This document shows, in pieces, positions 1 to 6,518 of a stretch of 8,565 nt of DNA (position 1 is the stretch's first letter; every line of letters starts with the position of its first letter). The stretch comes from Chamaesiphon sp041738715 (GTDB lineage Bacteria; Cyanobacteriota; Cyanobacteriia; Cyanobacteriales; Chamaesiphonaceae), in contig JBGSPI010000133.1 in assembly GCA_041738715.1 (NCBI GenBank), forward strand, positions 1 to 8,565, given 5' to 3'. The translations under genes and the position numbers were made by a program. The notes beneath the pieces were generated by a model. That model was not told the origin of the DNA and searched no databases. It was given only the letters and a program-made list of their open reading frames with translations.

Positions 1-120
1 GATTTTGTCTCTTTTGTTACTAATACTGACCCTGACCCTGCCAAAGCTTCTCTTCAACAATATGAGCGTAAAACTTATCGCATCGAGTTTAAAGCTACCA
101 CTCAAATCTGGGCTTCTTAG
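1..120 (+). CDS. C-terminal end of an unrecognised protein (partial)
   Basis: Frame 1 is open from the first base to a TAG at 118-120 and encodes the last 39 residues of a protein whose start lies outside the window. The tail is hydrophilic, with a DPDP stretch near residues 10-13 and a mixed charged/aromatic end (QYERKTYRIEFK, then ending IWAS). I recognise no domain and assign no function. It converges on the next gene, whose stop codon lies 85 bases further on. I see no convincing terminator in the gap. It could be a genuine gene end or a chance open frame, since only 39 codons are visible. The protein-like composition and the lack of an overlapping competitor favour a real gene. Confidence 0.5.
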   Translation, partial: DFVSFVTNTDPDPAKASLQQYERKTYRIEFKATTQIWAS

Positions 121-205
121 ACTTTTGTCAGTCAATCAGCCTGTAGACTCACACCTTTAGATAAACGATCGATAGTTCCCACACACTAATAACAGTCTGG
201 AGACT

Positions 206-658
206 TTATCTACACCATTTCGCCCAAGTTGGTTTGCCATTTGGCTCCCGAACTTTCCAAATTTGTGAGCCTTTTTTGATCGTACTAGCCACGATCGTGT
301 TAGATTGTCTCACTCCAGTTATTTTCGCACCTTGGATTTCCACTCGATCGCCAATCCGCAGTGAAATATTTCGGGAACGAATATATCGGCTTGGTCCCAA
401 ATAAACACTCATTTCCTGCCCACGATCAGCTTTCAGCCGTAATTGAGTTCCGATGCCCGATTGTTGGCGAGAGTTATAGTTGAGGGCAACCACTCGACCA
501 ACAATCGTAACTCTCATCTGCGGATCGTTGATTGGGCGCATGGCAATATCTCTCGACCAACAGCGACCTCTAGAGGGCGGAGCTTCAGCAATTGTTATGG
601 CGGGAAATATTACCACGATCGTGCCAACGACCATCATTATCATCCGAATTAGTTTCAT
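206..658 (-). CDS. Small secreted OB-fold-like protein, function unknown
   Basis: This encodes 150 residues. The N-terminus is a signal peptide: MKLIR, a hydrophobic stretch to about residue 24, then a likely cleavage site after AEA (residue 24-26). The mature part has about 80 residues (46-131) with alternating beta-type sequence: RVTIVGRVVAL, LRLKAD, MSVYLGPS, then RIGDRVEIQGAKI and TIVASTIKKG. That spacing resembles small bacterial OB-fold proteins of the periplasm, but this is a pattern judgement, not a family identification. A basic, tryptophan-containing tail (WKVREPNGKPTWAKW) ends in CR. Two cysteines remain in the mature protein (C33 and C149) and could pair. The ATG start at 658 is well supported by a GGAGGT ribosome site four bases upstream (663-668 on the plus strand), the best such site in the window. 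It lies downstream of plqA on the same strand, but the 119-base gap suggests its own promoter. Confidence 0.8.
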   Translation of the reverse strand: MKLIRMIMMVVGTIVVIFPAITIAEAPPSRGRCWSRDIAMRPINDPQMRVTIVGRVVALNYNSRQQSGIGTQLRLKADRGQEMSVYLGPSRYIRSRNISLRIGDRVEIQGAKITGVRQSNTIVASTIKKGSQIWKVREPNGKPTWAKWCR

Positions 659-777
659 CTACACCTCCAGAGATAAAAAATTGCAGACTCCCCCTAGTTC
701 CATTGAAGCAAATAAAATTGAGCATCTTGTGAAGAAAACTGCGAATACAGAATTATTAATTATTAATTAATTTAAAC

Positions 778-1644
778 CTACCCCCTCACCCCCAACACCA
801 TACCCAACAGCAAACCAAAACCAATCCAAACATTTTCGCGAAACATCTGTGGATAGAACGAAGGTAGAATTGTCGATCTCTTCAGCCGCAGATACTGCGA
901 TAACCAAGCCGCAGCAGCAACTATCAGCGACACCCAAAAGATCGACTCTAGAGCCATGATTTTGCCCATGTAGCCGAGCAAACCGACGGTAATGGCAAAG
1001 AAGATGGCGATCGCTTCTGCCACGTATTTACCGAAGAATAGGGCACTAGAATTGACCCCAATCCTTTGGTCATCATCTCGATCGGACATTGCATAGACAG
1101 TATCAAAACCCAACGTCCAAAAAATCGTCGCTCCCCACAAATACCACGTCGGCGTGACGAGATCACCCGTCACCATCGACCAACTAATCAACACCGCAAA
1201 TCCCCACGCGATCGATAGTACCAACTGAGGTACTGGAAATACCCGTTTAGCCGCCGGATACAGCAAAATCACTGGTACCGCCGCCACACAGAGCCAAAAA
1301 GTCAGCGGATTTAGATACAGTGCCAACACAGCCGCACAGATCAGGGAAACAATTAATACCCCAATCCCTGTAGCGATCGAAAGGGATCTCGCCGCCAGTG
1401 GTCGATTCTTGGTACGCTCCACTTGGGGATCAATATCTCGATCCCATAAATCATTCACGACGCACCCCGCTGCACTAGTCGCTAGAGTCCCTAACACGAT
1501 CGTCCCAACTAGCGGTAATGGCGGATTTCCCTCCGCTGCAAGGCATAATCCCCACAATGCTGGAATCATCAAAATCAATCTCCCCGCAGGTTTATCCCAG
1601 CGGAGTAGGCGAATTATAGTCAGCCAGGTTGGTTCAATTGTCAT
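778..1644 (-). CDS. plqA: 4-hydroxybenzoate polyprenyltransferase (UbiA family; cyanobacterial solanesyltransferase)
   Basis: This integral-membrane enzyme attaches a long polyprenyl chain to 4-hydroxybenzoate. In cyanobacteria that is an early step of plastoquinone synthesis, where the symbol plqA is used (ubiA in other bacteria). The 288 residues match the usual family length. The first aspartate-rich motif is at residues 64-72 (NDLWDRDID, with D65, D68 and D72), followed by the conserved KNRPLA segment (79-84). The second is at 181-192 (DTVYAMSDRDDD), followed by RIGVNS. These residues bind the prenyl diphosphate through magnesium. The rest is almost entirely hydrophobic helices, about eight or nine. 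The ATG at 1644 has no obvious ribosome site. Directly upstream of it is a short tandem array of 7-base units. It is divergent from rpaA across 182 bases. Identity is secure; the chain length of the prenyl substrate is inferred from the cyanobacterial setting. Confidence 0.95.
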   Translation of the reverse strand: MTIEPTWLTIIRLLRWDKPAGRLILMIPALWGLCLAAEGNPPLPLVGTIVLGTLATSAAGCVVNDLWDRDIDPQVERTKNRPLAARSLSIATGIGVLIVSLICAAVLALYLNPLTFWLCVAAVPVILLYPAAKRVFPVPQLVLSIAWGFAVLISWSMVTGDLVTPTWYLWGATIFWTLGFDTVYAMSDRDDDQRIGVNSSALFFGKYVAEAIAIFFAITVGLLGYMGKIMALESIFWVSLIVAAAAWLSQYLRLKRSTILPSFYPQMFRENVWIGFGLLLGMVLGVRG

Positions 1645-1661
1645 AACTTATGAATTAGTAG

Positions 1662-1703
1662 CCACTATCCACTATCCACTATTCCCTAGCCTCTATCCAC
1701 TAC
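1662..1703. repeat. Short tandem heptamer repeat upstream of plqA
   Basis: Three perfect CCACTAT units (1662-1682) are followed by three degenerate 7-base units (TCCCTAG, CCTCTAT, CCACTAC) to 1703. Read in the direction of plqA the unit is ATAGTGG, and the array ends 17 bases before the start codon. Cyanobacterial genomes are known to carry heptanucleotide short tandem repeats (STRR) between genes; this looks like a small member of that class. Confidence 0.75.
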
Positions 1704-1748
1704 AATAAAGGAATATCAAAAAAACTCGCCTCACTGGGGAGAGTTGCG

Positions 1749-1754
1749 TATAAT
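1749..1754 (+). promoter_or_regulatory. Candidate -10 element for rpaA
   Basis: A perfect TATAAT lies 72 bases before the rpaA start codon, in the divergent plqA-rpaA gap. No recognisable -35 hexamer sits at the usual distance (1726-1731 reads TCGCCT), so an activator or a different start could be involved. The 9-base word ATCTTTACA occurs just after it (1753-1761) and again at 1803-1811. Confidence 0.4.
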
Positions 1755-1826
1755 CTTTACAGAAAGCTTTGTTTTGTTAAATATTTTTAATAAAATTTTC
1801 AGATCTTTACACAAAATTTCCCACAC

Positions 1827-2558
1827 ATGCCTCGAATACTAGTCGTCGATGACGATGCAGCGATCGCTGAAATAGTTTCTATCAATCTCGAAATGGCTGG
1901 ATATGAAGTCAACCAAGCACCTGATGGCATTCAAGGGCAGGCAATGGCAATTCAAATTCAGCCGGACTTGATCGTGTTAGATTTGATGTTGCCCAAAGTT
2001 GATGGTTACACAATCTGCCAACGGTTACGCCGCGATGAGCGTACCGCTGATATTCCCGTACTGATGCTCACCGCTCTCAGTCAAACTCACAATAAAGTGG
2101 AAGGATTTAATGCTGGGGCAGATGATTATCTCACCAAACCCTTTGAAATTGAGGAAATGCTCGCGCGCGTTCGCGCACTGCTCAGACGGACAGACCGGAT
2201 TCCCCAAGCCGCTAAACACAGTGAAATTCTCAACTATGGTTCACTCACACTAGTTCCCGAAAGATTTGAGGCAATTTGGCGCGGAGCGACAATTAAGCTG
2301 ACTCACCTCGAATTTGAACTGTTACACTGTTTGCTCCAACGACACGGGCAGACAGTATCGCCGAGTGATATTCTCAGAGAGGTCTGGGGGTACGATCCTG
2401 ACGATGATATCGAGACGATTCGCGTTCACATTCGTCACCTGCGCACGAAGATGGAACCCGATCCGCGTCGTCCTAAATACATTAAAACAGTTTACGGTGC
2501 GGGATATTGTCTAGAACTGCAAAACGATCGCGAGGAAGAAAAAACCTCATCGGCTTAA
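1827..2558 (+). CDS. rpaA: OmpR-type response regulator RpaA (circadian clock output)
   Basis: This DNA-binding response regulator takes phosphate from the histidine kinase SasA and carries KaiABC clock timing to global transcription in cyanobacteria. The 243 residues begin MPRILVVDDD. The receiver domain spans about residues 1-120, with the acidic pocket D8-D9-D10, the phospho-acceptor D52 (in VLDLMLP), T82 and K104 (in TKPFE). The OmpR/PhoB winged-helix domain follows at about 140-232 and includes LTHLEFELLHCLL, the DNA-contact helix region around VRVHIRHLR-type sequence (here IRVHIRHLRTK) and YIKTVYGAGY. The wording throughout, especially SQTHNKVEGFNAGADDYLTKPFE and DRIPQAAKHSEILNYG, is that of RpaA and not of its paralogue RpaB. 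The ATG at 1827 gives the expected N-terminus. No strong ribosome site is visible. It ends convergent with aroH, 62 bases apart. Confidence 0.96.
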   Translation: MPRILVVDDDAAIAEIVSINLEMAGYEVNQAPDGIQGQAMAIQIQPDLIVLDLMLPKVDGYTICQRLRRDERTADIPVLMLTALSQTHNKVEGFNAGADDYLTKPFEIEEMLARVRALLRRTDRIPQAAKHSEILNYGSLTLVPERFEAIWRGATIKLTHLEFELLHCLLQRHGQTVSPSDILREVWGYDPDDDIETIRVHIRHLRTKMEPDPRRPKYIKTVYGAGYCLELQNDREEEKTSSA

Positions 2559-2620
2559 AAAATTCTGACTTCGATTGGAACTCTGTTCGATCGAAATGCT
2601 CTGGTATCAGATGCTTGAGA

Positions 2621-2998
2621 CTAACTCACTAAACTTCGATCGGGTCGTAGATTACTCGCTCCTCGGAGATAAGGGTGATAGATGACGGTATCCGCAGGTA
2701 AATTAGCATGGATTAGAAAGCGGATACAGCGCGGCAGACTACCTTCGACATGCATCTGCTGTACATCCATTAAGGCAACATTACTCCAATCGGGGCGATT
2801 GCGTCTGGCGATCGCCGCCGGAAATACAGCATCTAAATCTCTAGTCGCCGTAAAGATGACACTAACGATCTGTTCGGGATCGAGGCGATTGCGATACTCC
2901 AATTCTTGTAAGAGTTCGGTCACAGCAGCAGCGATTGCTGCCTCTGTATTTTCACTCGCTGTCGTTGCCCCTCGAATTGCCTTTACGTGCCACTCCAC
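2621..2998 (-). CDS. aroH: Chorismate mutase, monofunctional AroH class
   Basis: The enzyme rearranges chorismate to prephenate, the branch point to phenylalanine and tyrosine, in the cytoplasm. The 125 residues match the trimeric AroH class (Bacillus subtilis enzyme about 127). The family signature RGATT is at residues 9-13, with R9 matching B. subtilis Arg7. Others are F59 in AVFPA, the CIR triad at 91-93 (R93 matching Arg90), Y110 (Tyr108) and LRPD near the end. The catalytic Glu78 position aligns with Q81 in the segment VQQMHVEGSL, so the classical glutamate appears to be glutamine here; see the findings. Start is a GTG at 2998, supported by a GGAGGG ribosome site seven bases upstream (3006-3011 on the plus strand). 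It follows sppA by 49 bases on the same strand, so the two may be co-transcribed. Confidence 0.93.
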   Translation of the reverse strand: MEWHVKAIRGATTASENTEAAIAAAVTELLQELEYRNRLDPEQIVSVIFTATRDLDAVFPAAIARRNRPDWSNVALMDVQQMHVEGSLPRCIRFLIHANLPADTVIYHPYLRGASNLRPDRSLVS

Positions 2999-3047
2999 GC
3001 GATCACCCTCCGCAAAATTAACTTAAACTTACAGTACCCGATTATCA

Positions 3048-3869
3048 TCAGGGACGATACAACCACAATGGTTGTCCACTAGTACTCAGTTCAAATTGTA
3101 CCCAATCTGCTGCTGATGCTACTGTTGTTAATCCAGAAACTTGGTTTTGCAAGATTCTAGTTACTAATGGTTTGGGGTCTTCAATTGTCTGAAGCTTGGC
3201 TTTGTCTGGATCTAATCCAGCTAATTCTGCTGCCCAGCGTCTAGCATCTTCTTCCGATCCCAATTGATCGACTACCCCAAATTCTACCGCTTGTTCGCCC
3301 GTAAAAATTCGTCCATCAGCAAAGGTTCTGACTACAGCGGGATCGAGTTTGCGCGATTCGGCAACTGTATTGACAAATTGCTCGTAAGTATTATCGATTA
3401 GTTTTTGAAGAATCTCTTCCTCTGGGGCGGTCAACTCTCGATCGAATGACAAGATATCCTTATAGGGGCCAGATTTAATTACCTTAAAGGACACACCAAC
3501 TCGATCGAGTAACTTCTCTAAATTATTTCCCCGCAGAATCACCCCAATACTGCCCGTAAGGGTGCCGGGATTCGCCATAATATATGGCGCACCCATCCCG
3601 ATATAAACACCCCCAGAAGCCGAAATATTCCCATAACTAGCCACGATTTTGACTTTCTCTTGCAGTCGTTGCAGTGCCCGATAAATCTCATAGGAATCGC
3701 CGACGGTACCGCCAGGACTATCGATGCGTAAGAGCAGGGCTGGATATTTTTGTTCTTCAACAAGTTTCAATGCTTTGAGGACGGATTTGCGCGTACCACT
3801 AGCGATCGCGCCAGTAATTTCGATCCGGGCAATTTGTTTACTAGCTTTTTGATTAAACGGCCAAATCAT
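3048..3869 (-). CDS. sppA: Signal peptide peptidase SppA, short form (S49 serine protease)
   Basis: This is a Ser/Lys-dyad protease that degrades signal peptides and membrane-derived peptides. The 273 residues carry a single peptidase domain. A conserved RIDSPGG strand-turn is at 49-54. The nucleophile S85 sits in SASGGVYIG, and the general base K137 in SGPYKDI. The 52-residue distance between them equals that of the B. subtilis enzyme (Ser147 and Lys199). NPGTLTGSIGVI (100-111) is also typical. Unlike most SppA proteins, the N-terminus (MIWPFNQKASKQIARIEITG) has no hydrophobic anchor, so the protein is probably soluble or peripherally bound; short forms like this are known in cyanobacteria. 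The ATG at 3869 has no ribosome site, and a tandem repeat array begins only 25 bases upstream of it. No better upstream start is seen. It precedes aroH on the same strand. Confidence 0.94.
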   Translation of the reverse strand: MIWPFNQKASKQIARIEITGAIASGTRKSVLKALKLVEEQKYPALLLRIDSPGGTVGDSYEIYRALQRLQEKVKIVASYGNISASGGVYIGMGAPYIMANPGTLTGSIGVILRGNNLEKLLDRVGVSFKVIKSGPYKDILSFDRELTAPEEEILQKLIDNTYEQFVNTVAESRKLDPAVVRTFADGRIFTGEQAVEFGVVDQLGSEEDARRWAAELAGLDPDKAKLQTIEDPKPLVTRILQNQVSGLTTVASAADWVQFELSTSGQPLWLYRP

Positions 3870-3894
3870 GTGGAATTGTGGTGATATTGAGGAA

Positions 3895-3950
3895 CTGGGG
3901 GACTGGGGGACTAGGGGACTGGGGGACTAGGGGACTAGGGGACTAGGGGA
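3895..3950. repeat. Seven tandem copies of CTRGGGGA (8-base units)
   Basis: Seven consecutive 8-base units alternate between CTGGGGGA (copies 1, 2 and 4) and CTAGGGGA (copies 3, 5, 6 and 7). Each contributes a run of four or five G separated by ACT or ACTA, so the plus strand fits the standard G-quadruplex pattern several times over. The array begins 25 bases upstream of the sppA start, so sppA transcripts, if they start beyond it, would carry the C-rich complement. Confidence 0.9.
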
Positions 3951-4094
3951 CTGTCAACTGCTTGCCCTGAGCTTGTCGTAAGCGCAAAGCGCAGGCTGCG
4001 CCAACGCGTAGTGTCTCGTTCGCGTTGGCGGTAGCCTGCCGGAGGCACAGCATCTCGTTCGCGAAGCGTCTCGAAGAGAAGAGAAGAGAATGGT
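3951..4094. repeat. Mosaic of dispersed palindromic repeats
   Basis: This non-coding stretch is built from nested repeats. A compact palindrome GCGCAGgCTGCGC is at 3989-4001. A larger imperfect hairpin pairs 3992-4008 with 4021-4038 around a 12-base loop; the arms match almost fully apart from one mismatch and one bulged base. The word TCTCGTTCGCG occurs twice (4014-4024 and 4053-4063), and a run of GAAGA units covers 4073-4090. Small mobile palindromes of this style (SDR/REP-like) are common between cyanobacterial genes. No open frame of note is present. Confidence 0.7.
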
Positions 4095-4122
4095 CAACTT
4101 TCAACTCTCAACTCCCAACTAA
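4095..4122. repeat. Four tandem heptamers CAACTNN
   Basis: Four consecutive units read CAACTTT, CAACTCT, CAACTCC and CAACTAA, with the first five bases constant and the last two variable. This is a classic cyanobacterial-style heptamer short tandem repeat. It closes the repeat island between sppA and the transporter gene. Confidence 0.8.
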
Positions 4123-4179
4123 CTAGCAGACTTCGTAAAGAAAATATACAATTTGTAAAGAGCCGAAATTTAAGTATTC

Positions 4180-5217
4180 ATGCAGTCAAAACAGCACCCA
4201 TTATTCCTCAGCTTAACACCGATCCTCTTGGTCGCGCCCTTTTTCTTGTGGGGCACCTCAATGGTAGCGATGAAAGGCGTGATGCCCCATACCACTCCCT
4301 TGTTTATGGCAGGAATGCGGCTACTACCAGCGGGAATACTCGTGTCGATCTTCGCAGCTATTTCTCGGCGACCTCAACCCCAAGGTTGGCGAGCATGGTT
4401 ATGGATTGGACTGTTTGCCCTAATTGATGGCACACTCTTTCAAGGCTTTCTCGCGGCGGGATTAGTCCGCACAACGGCTGGTTTGGGTTCAGTGATGATC
4501 GACTCTCAACCACTGGCTGTCGCTTTACTCTCAGCGTGGTTATTTCAAGAGCAGATTGGGGCAATTGGCATTTGTGGATTAGTACTAGGGATAGTGGGGA
4601 TTAGTTGCATCGGTTTACCCATCGAGTGGTTGAATCAAGTCTTCACCCACCCCTTCACCAGTCAGATTGATTTCACCGCCTTATTTACCCATGGGGAATG
4701 GTTGATGCTCTTAGCCGCACTTTCGATGGCTGTCGGGACGATCTTAATTCGGTATATCACTCAATATGCCGATCCGGTGGTGGCAACTGGCTGGCATATG
4801 ATTATTGGTGGCATTCCCCTAGCTCTCGGCTCTGGGCTATGGGAATCAAACCAATGGCTGGAAATTGATGCTCAAGGCTGGATGTCGATCGCCTATTCTA
4901 CTATCTTTGGCAGTGCGATCGCCTATGGTTTATTTTTTTACTTTGCATCTAGAGGTAATCTGACGAGCCTGAGTTCTTTAACTTTTCTCACTCCCGTGTT
5001 TGCCCTGTTATTTGGCAGCTTATTTCTGGGTGAAACGCTAGATTTGCTCCAGTGGTGTGGGGTTTCACTCACTTTAGTCAGTATTTTATTGATCAATCAG
5101 CGCGACTATATCTGGAGCAAGTTGACTGGAATTGATATCAGTGAAAATCCTGCCGTCCCTGCACTGGAAATAGTGGAGGTTAACCCGCCACAAAAAATTA
5201 GCGGTAATTCTAAGTAA
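4180..5217 (+). CDS. EamA/DMT-superfamily membrane transporter
   Basis: A ten-helix inner-membrane permease of the drug/metabolite transporter superfamily. The 345 residues contain the two tandem EamA repeats: about 14-145 (starting with LLVAPFFLWGTSMVAMKG, ending with the GLVLGIVGISCIGL helix) and about 172-306 (starting GEWLMLLAALSMAVGTIL, ending GVSLTLVSILLINQ). Each repeat ends with the expected short motif (FQEQIG near 122-127 and LGETLDLLQ near 283-291). A polar C-terminal tail of about 40 residues follows, likely cytoplasmic. Family members export amino acids, nucleobases or other small metabolites; the sequence alone does not show the substrate. The ATG at 4180 lacks a clear ribosome site. 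A possible -10 (TATACA at 4145-4150) sits between two GTAAAGA words. It ends convergent with acsF. Confidence 0.92.
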   Translation: MQSKQHPLFLSLTPILLVAPFFLWGTSMVAMKGVMPHTTPLFMAGMRLLPAGILVSIFAAISRRPQPQGWRAWLWIGLFALIDGTLFQGFLAAGLVRTTAGLGSVMIDSQPLAVALLSAWLFQEQIGAIGICGLVLGIVGISCIGLPIEWLNQVFTHPFTSQIDFTALFTHGEWLMLLAALSMAVGTILIRYITQYADPVVATGWHMIIGGIPLALGSGLWESNQWLEIDAQGWMSIAYSTIFGSAIAYGLFFYFASRGNLTSLSSLTFLTPVFALLFGSLFLGETLDLLQWCGVSLTLVSILLINQRDYIWSKLTGIDISENPAVPALEIVEVNPPQKISGNSK

Positions 5218-5253
5218 CTTCAAACTTCTAGAAAGCCATCTCCTATCTGGGAC

Positions 5254-5293
5254 TAATAGTTAATAATAATTGGTTAATTATTATTAACTATTA
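5254..5293. terminator. Perfect 18-bp AT-rich inverted repeat between convergent genes
   Basis: Bases 5254-5271 and 5276-5293 are exact reverse complements around a GGTT loop. The stem is nearly all A-T with one G-C pair. It lies between the stop codons of the transporter (5217) and acsF (5300), which suggests a bidirectional terminator or transcript-end stabiliser. The weak pairing and lack of a GC-rich stem make it atypical for an intrinsic terminator, so the role is inferred from position and symmetry. Confidence 0.55.
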
Positions 5294-5299
5294 ATTAAT

Positions 5300-6349
5300 T
5301 TAACGAACTGTTGCCCATTGAGATTGGGCATCGATCGGTGACATGAAGTAGAGACGAATAATTTGCCATAGGATCGCCAGCCGAAGCGGTAATTGACGCA
5401 GGAATTTAATCGCTGACGGTTGGTTACTTTCGCCAATTTCAATAATCTGGAGATTCAACTCTGCGCACCGCTGGATTTTGGGATAAAAATCTGGGCGTTC
5501 GGTGTCAAGCACGACGGAGAAGGCGGCGGCGGCGGTTTTATTAGTTTCGCGAATCACCGATCGATCGAATTCGCGATGATCGAAGCCGAAGGAATGATAA
5601 AAGTCTGCCCGCTCGTACACTGTCAGGGAGTGAGTCACAAATACCATCAGCAGGAAGAAGCGCATCCACAGTCGCGATTGCCAGGTATCGAGCAGTTGCG
5701 GTTGAGAGTGTAATAGAGCCTTGAAGATATCACCATGCCGATTTTCATCTTGGCACCAGCTATCAAAGTAGCGGAATAATGGGTAAAACTGCTGGTCGGG
5801 ATGTTTTTGCAGATGCCGATAGATCAGGATATAACGCCAGTAACCAATTTTTTCGGATAAATATACTGTATAAATAATCCACTCGATCGGGAAAAAGGTA
5901 TAAGTCCGCGCTTTAGTTAAATAGCCCAAGTCGATGGTGCGATCGAAATCCCCCATCGCTTTATTCAGAAAACCTGCATGACGCGCTTCATCTCGCGCCA
6001 TTAATTGGAATATTTCCGCCAATACTGGACTCCGATCCTTGAGTTTACGGGATAGCTCTTTAAACAGCAGAAAGCCTGAAAATTCCGAGACGCAAGACCG
6101 TTCTAAATAATCGATAAATGCTTGCCGCGTCTTTTCATCTAGATGTTCCCAGGATCGATCGAACTCTGCATCTCTGACAAAATGGTGACGATTATAATCT
6201 GCCCGCATTTCTGTCAGCATGGCTTGTAACTCATCAGATTGAGCCGACAGATCGAGACTAGCTACCACATCAAAATTGGTGGTGTAAAACCGAGGGGTGA
6301 GTAAGCTTTCCTTCAGGATGGGCTTAGTTGCTGGGGCTATTGCTACCAT
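5300..6349 (-). CDS. acsF: Mg-protoporphyrin IX monomethyl ester oxidative cyclase (di-iron)
   Basis: This O2-dependent cyclase forms the fifth (isocyclic) ring of chlorophyll, giving divinyl protochlorophyllide. With the ATG at 6349 it has 349 residues, close to the roughly 358 of cyanobacterial AcsF/ChlA proteins. The N-terminal TPRFYTTNFD (18-27) and YNRHHFVRD (52-60) are family hallmarks. The di-iron ligands are visible as E89 (SEFSG), E121/H124 in RDEARH, E166 and E202/H205 in QDENRHGD. The open frame extends upstream to a GTG at 6430, adding 27 residues (MNNLAQ...), but those do not resemble the family N-terminus and neither start has a ribosome site, so the shorter form is preferred. 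Cyanobacteria often have two copies, one for low oxygen; the heme-oxygenase neighbour recalls the low-oxygen chlAII-ho2 cluster, but which copy this is cannot be decided here. Confidence 0.94.
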   Translation of the reverse strand: MVAIAPATKPILKESLLTPRFYTTNFDVVASLDLSAQSDELQAMLTEMRADYNRHHFVRDAEFDRSWEHLDEKTRQAFIDYLERSCVSEFSGFLLFKELSRKLKDRSPVLAEIFQLMARDEARHAGFLNKAMGDFDRTIDLGYLTKARTYTFFPIEWIIYTVYLSEKIGYWRYILIYRHLQKHPDQQFYPLFRYFDSWCQDENRHGDIFKALLHSQPQLLDTWQSRLWMRFFLLMVFVTHSLTVYERADFYHSFGFDHREFDRSVIRETNKTAAAAFSVVLDTERPDFYPKIQRCAELNLQIIEIGESNQPSAIKFLRQLPLRLAILWQIIRLYFMSPIDAQSQWATVR

Positions 6350-6448
6350 AATTAAACTATGCTGCTTCACAACTGTGTAGTTATCGATCGATACTATCAG
6401 ACTGGATTGGCACTGGGCAAGGTTGTTCACAATAGTTCAAGAAGATTT

Positions 6449-6479
6449 ACTCTAACTAACCCTTGTAAAGTTATGTCAA
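6449..6479 (-). promoter_or_regulatory. Candidate acsF promoter
   Basis: On the minus strand a perfect TTGACA -35 box (plus-strand 6474-6479) is followed after 19 bases by TAGAGT (6449-6454), a four-of-six match to TATAAT. The spacing is longer than ideal. Transcription would start near 6442, giving an untranslated leader of about 90 bases before the preferred ATG. The -35 box overlaps one copy of a 10-bp direct repeat. Confidence 0.35.
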
Positions 6480-6518
6480 TAGCAATTGCAATCAAAGCTT
6501 AACAACTATAAAGTTATG
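6466..6518. promoter_or_regulatory. 10-bp direct repeat in the acsF/ho divergent control region
   Basis: TAAAGTTATG occurs at 6466-6475 and again at 6509-6518, 43 bases apart, about four helical turns. The first copy overlaps the candidate acsF -35 box and the second overlaps the candidate ho -10 box. That arrangement suits a regulator acting on both divergent genes. No known regulator motif is claimed. Confidence 0.35.
6486..6512 (+). promoter_or_regulatory. Candidate heme oxygenase promoter
   Basis: TTGCAA (6486-6491) and TATAAA (6507-6512) form a plausible -35/-10 pair, but the 15-base spacer is shorter than usual, so the call is tentative. It faces the acsF promoter within the same 60 bases. 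Confidence 0.3.

Noticed and set aside
194..205. AGTCTggAGACT palindrome as terminator between the first two genes
   Set aside because: The stem is too short, with a two-base centre that cannot form a loop, and no real T run follows.
480..770. Plus-strand open frame opposite the secreted OB-like gene
   Set aside because: It lies antisense to a gene with a signal peptide and a strong ribosome site, and its own product is low in recognisable structure.
2559..2620. Terminator between rpaA and aroH
   Set aside because: Only a short TTCGATCGAA palindrome is present, with no GC-rich stem plus T run.
2682..3026. Plus-strand open frame opposite aroH
   Set aside because: It is the antisense shadow of a gene with a clear family signature; the translation is serine- and arginine-rich with no domain.
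3895..4122. Possible CRISPR array
   Set aside because: The units are 7-8 bases with no unique spacers, so these are simple tandem repeats.
6350..6430. N-terminal extension of AcsF from a GTG at 6430
   Set aside because: The extra 27 residues do not look like the family N-terminus, which begins a short distance before TPRFYTTNFD, and there is no ribosome site at the GTG. The ATG at 6349 gives the normal length.
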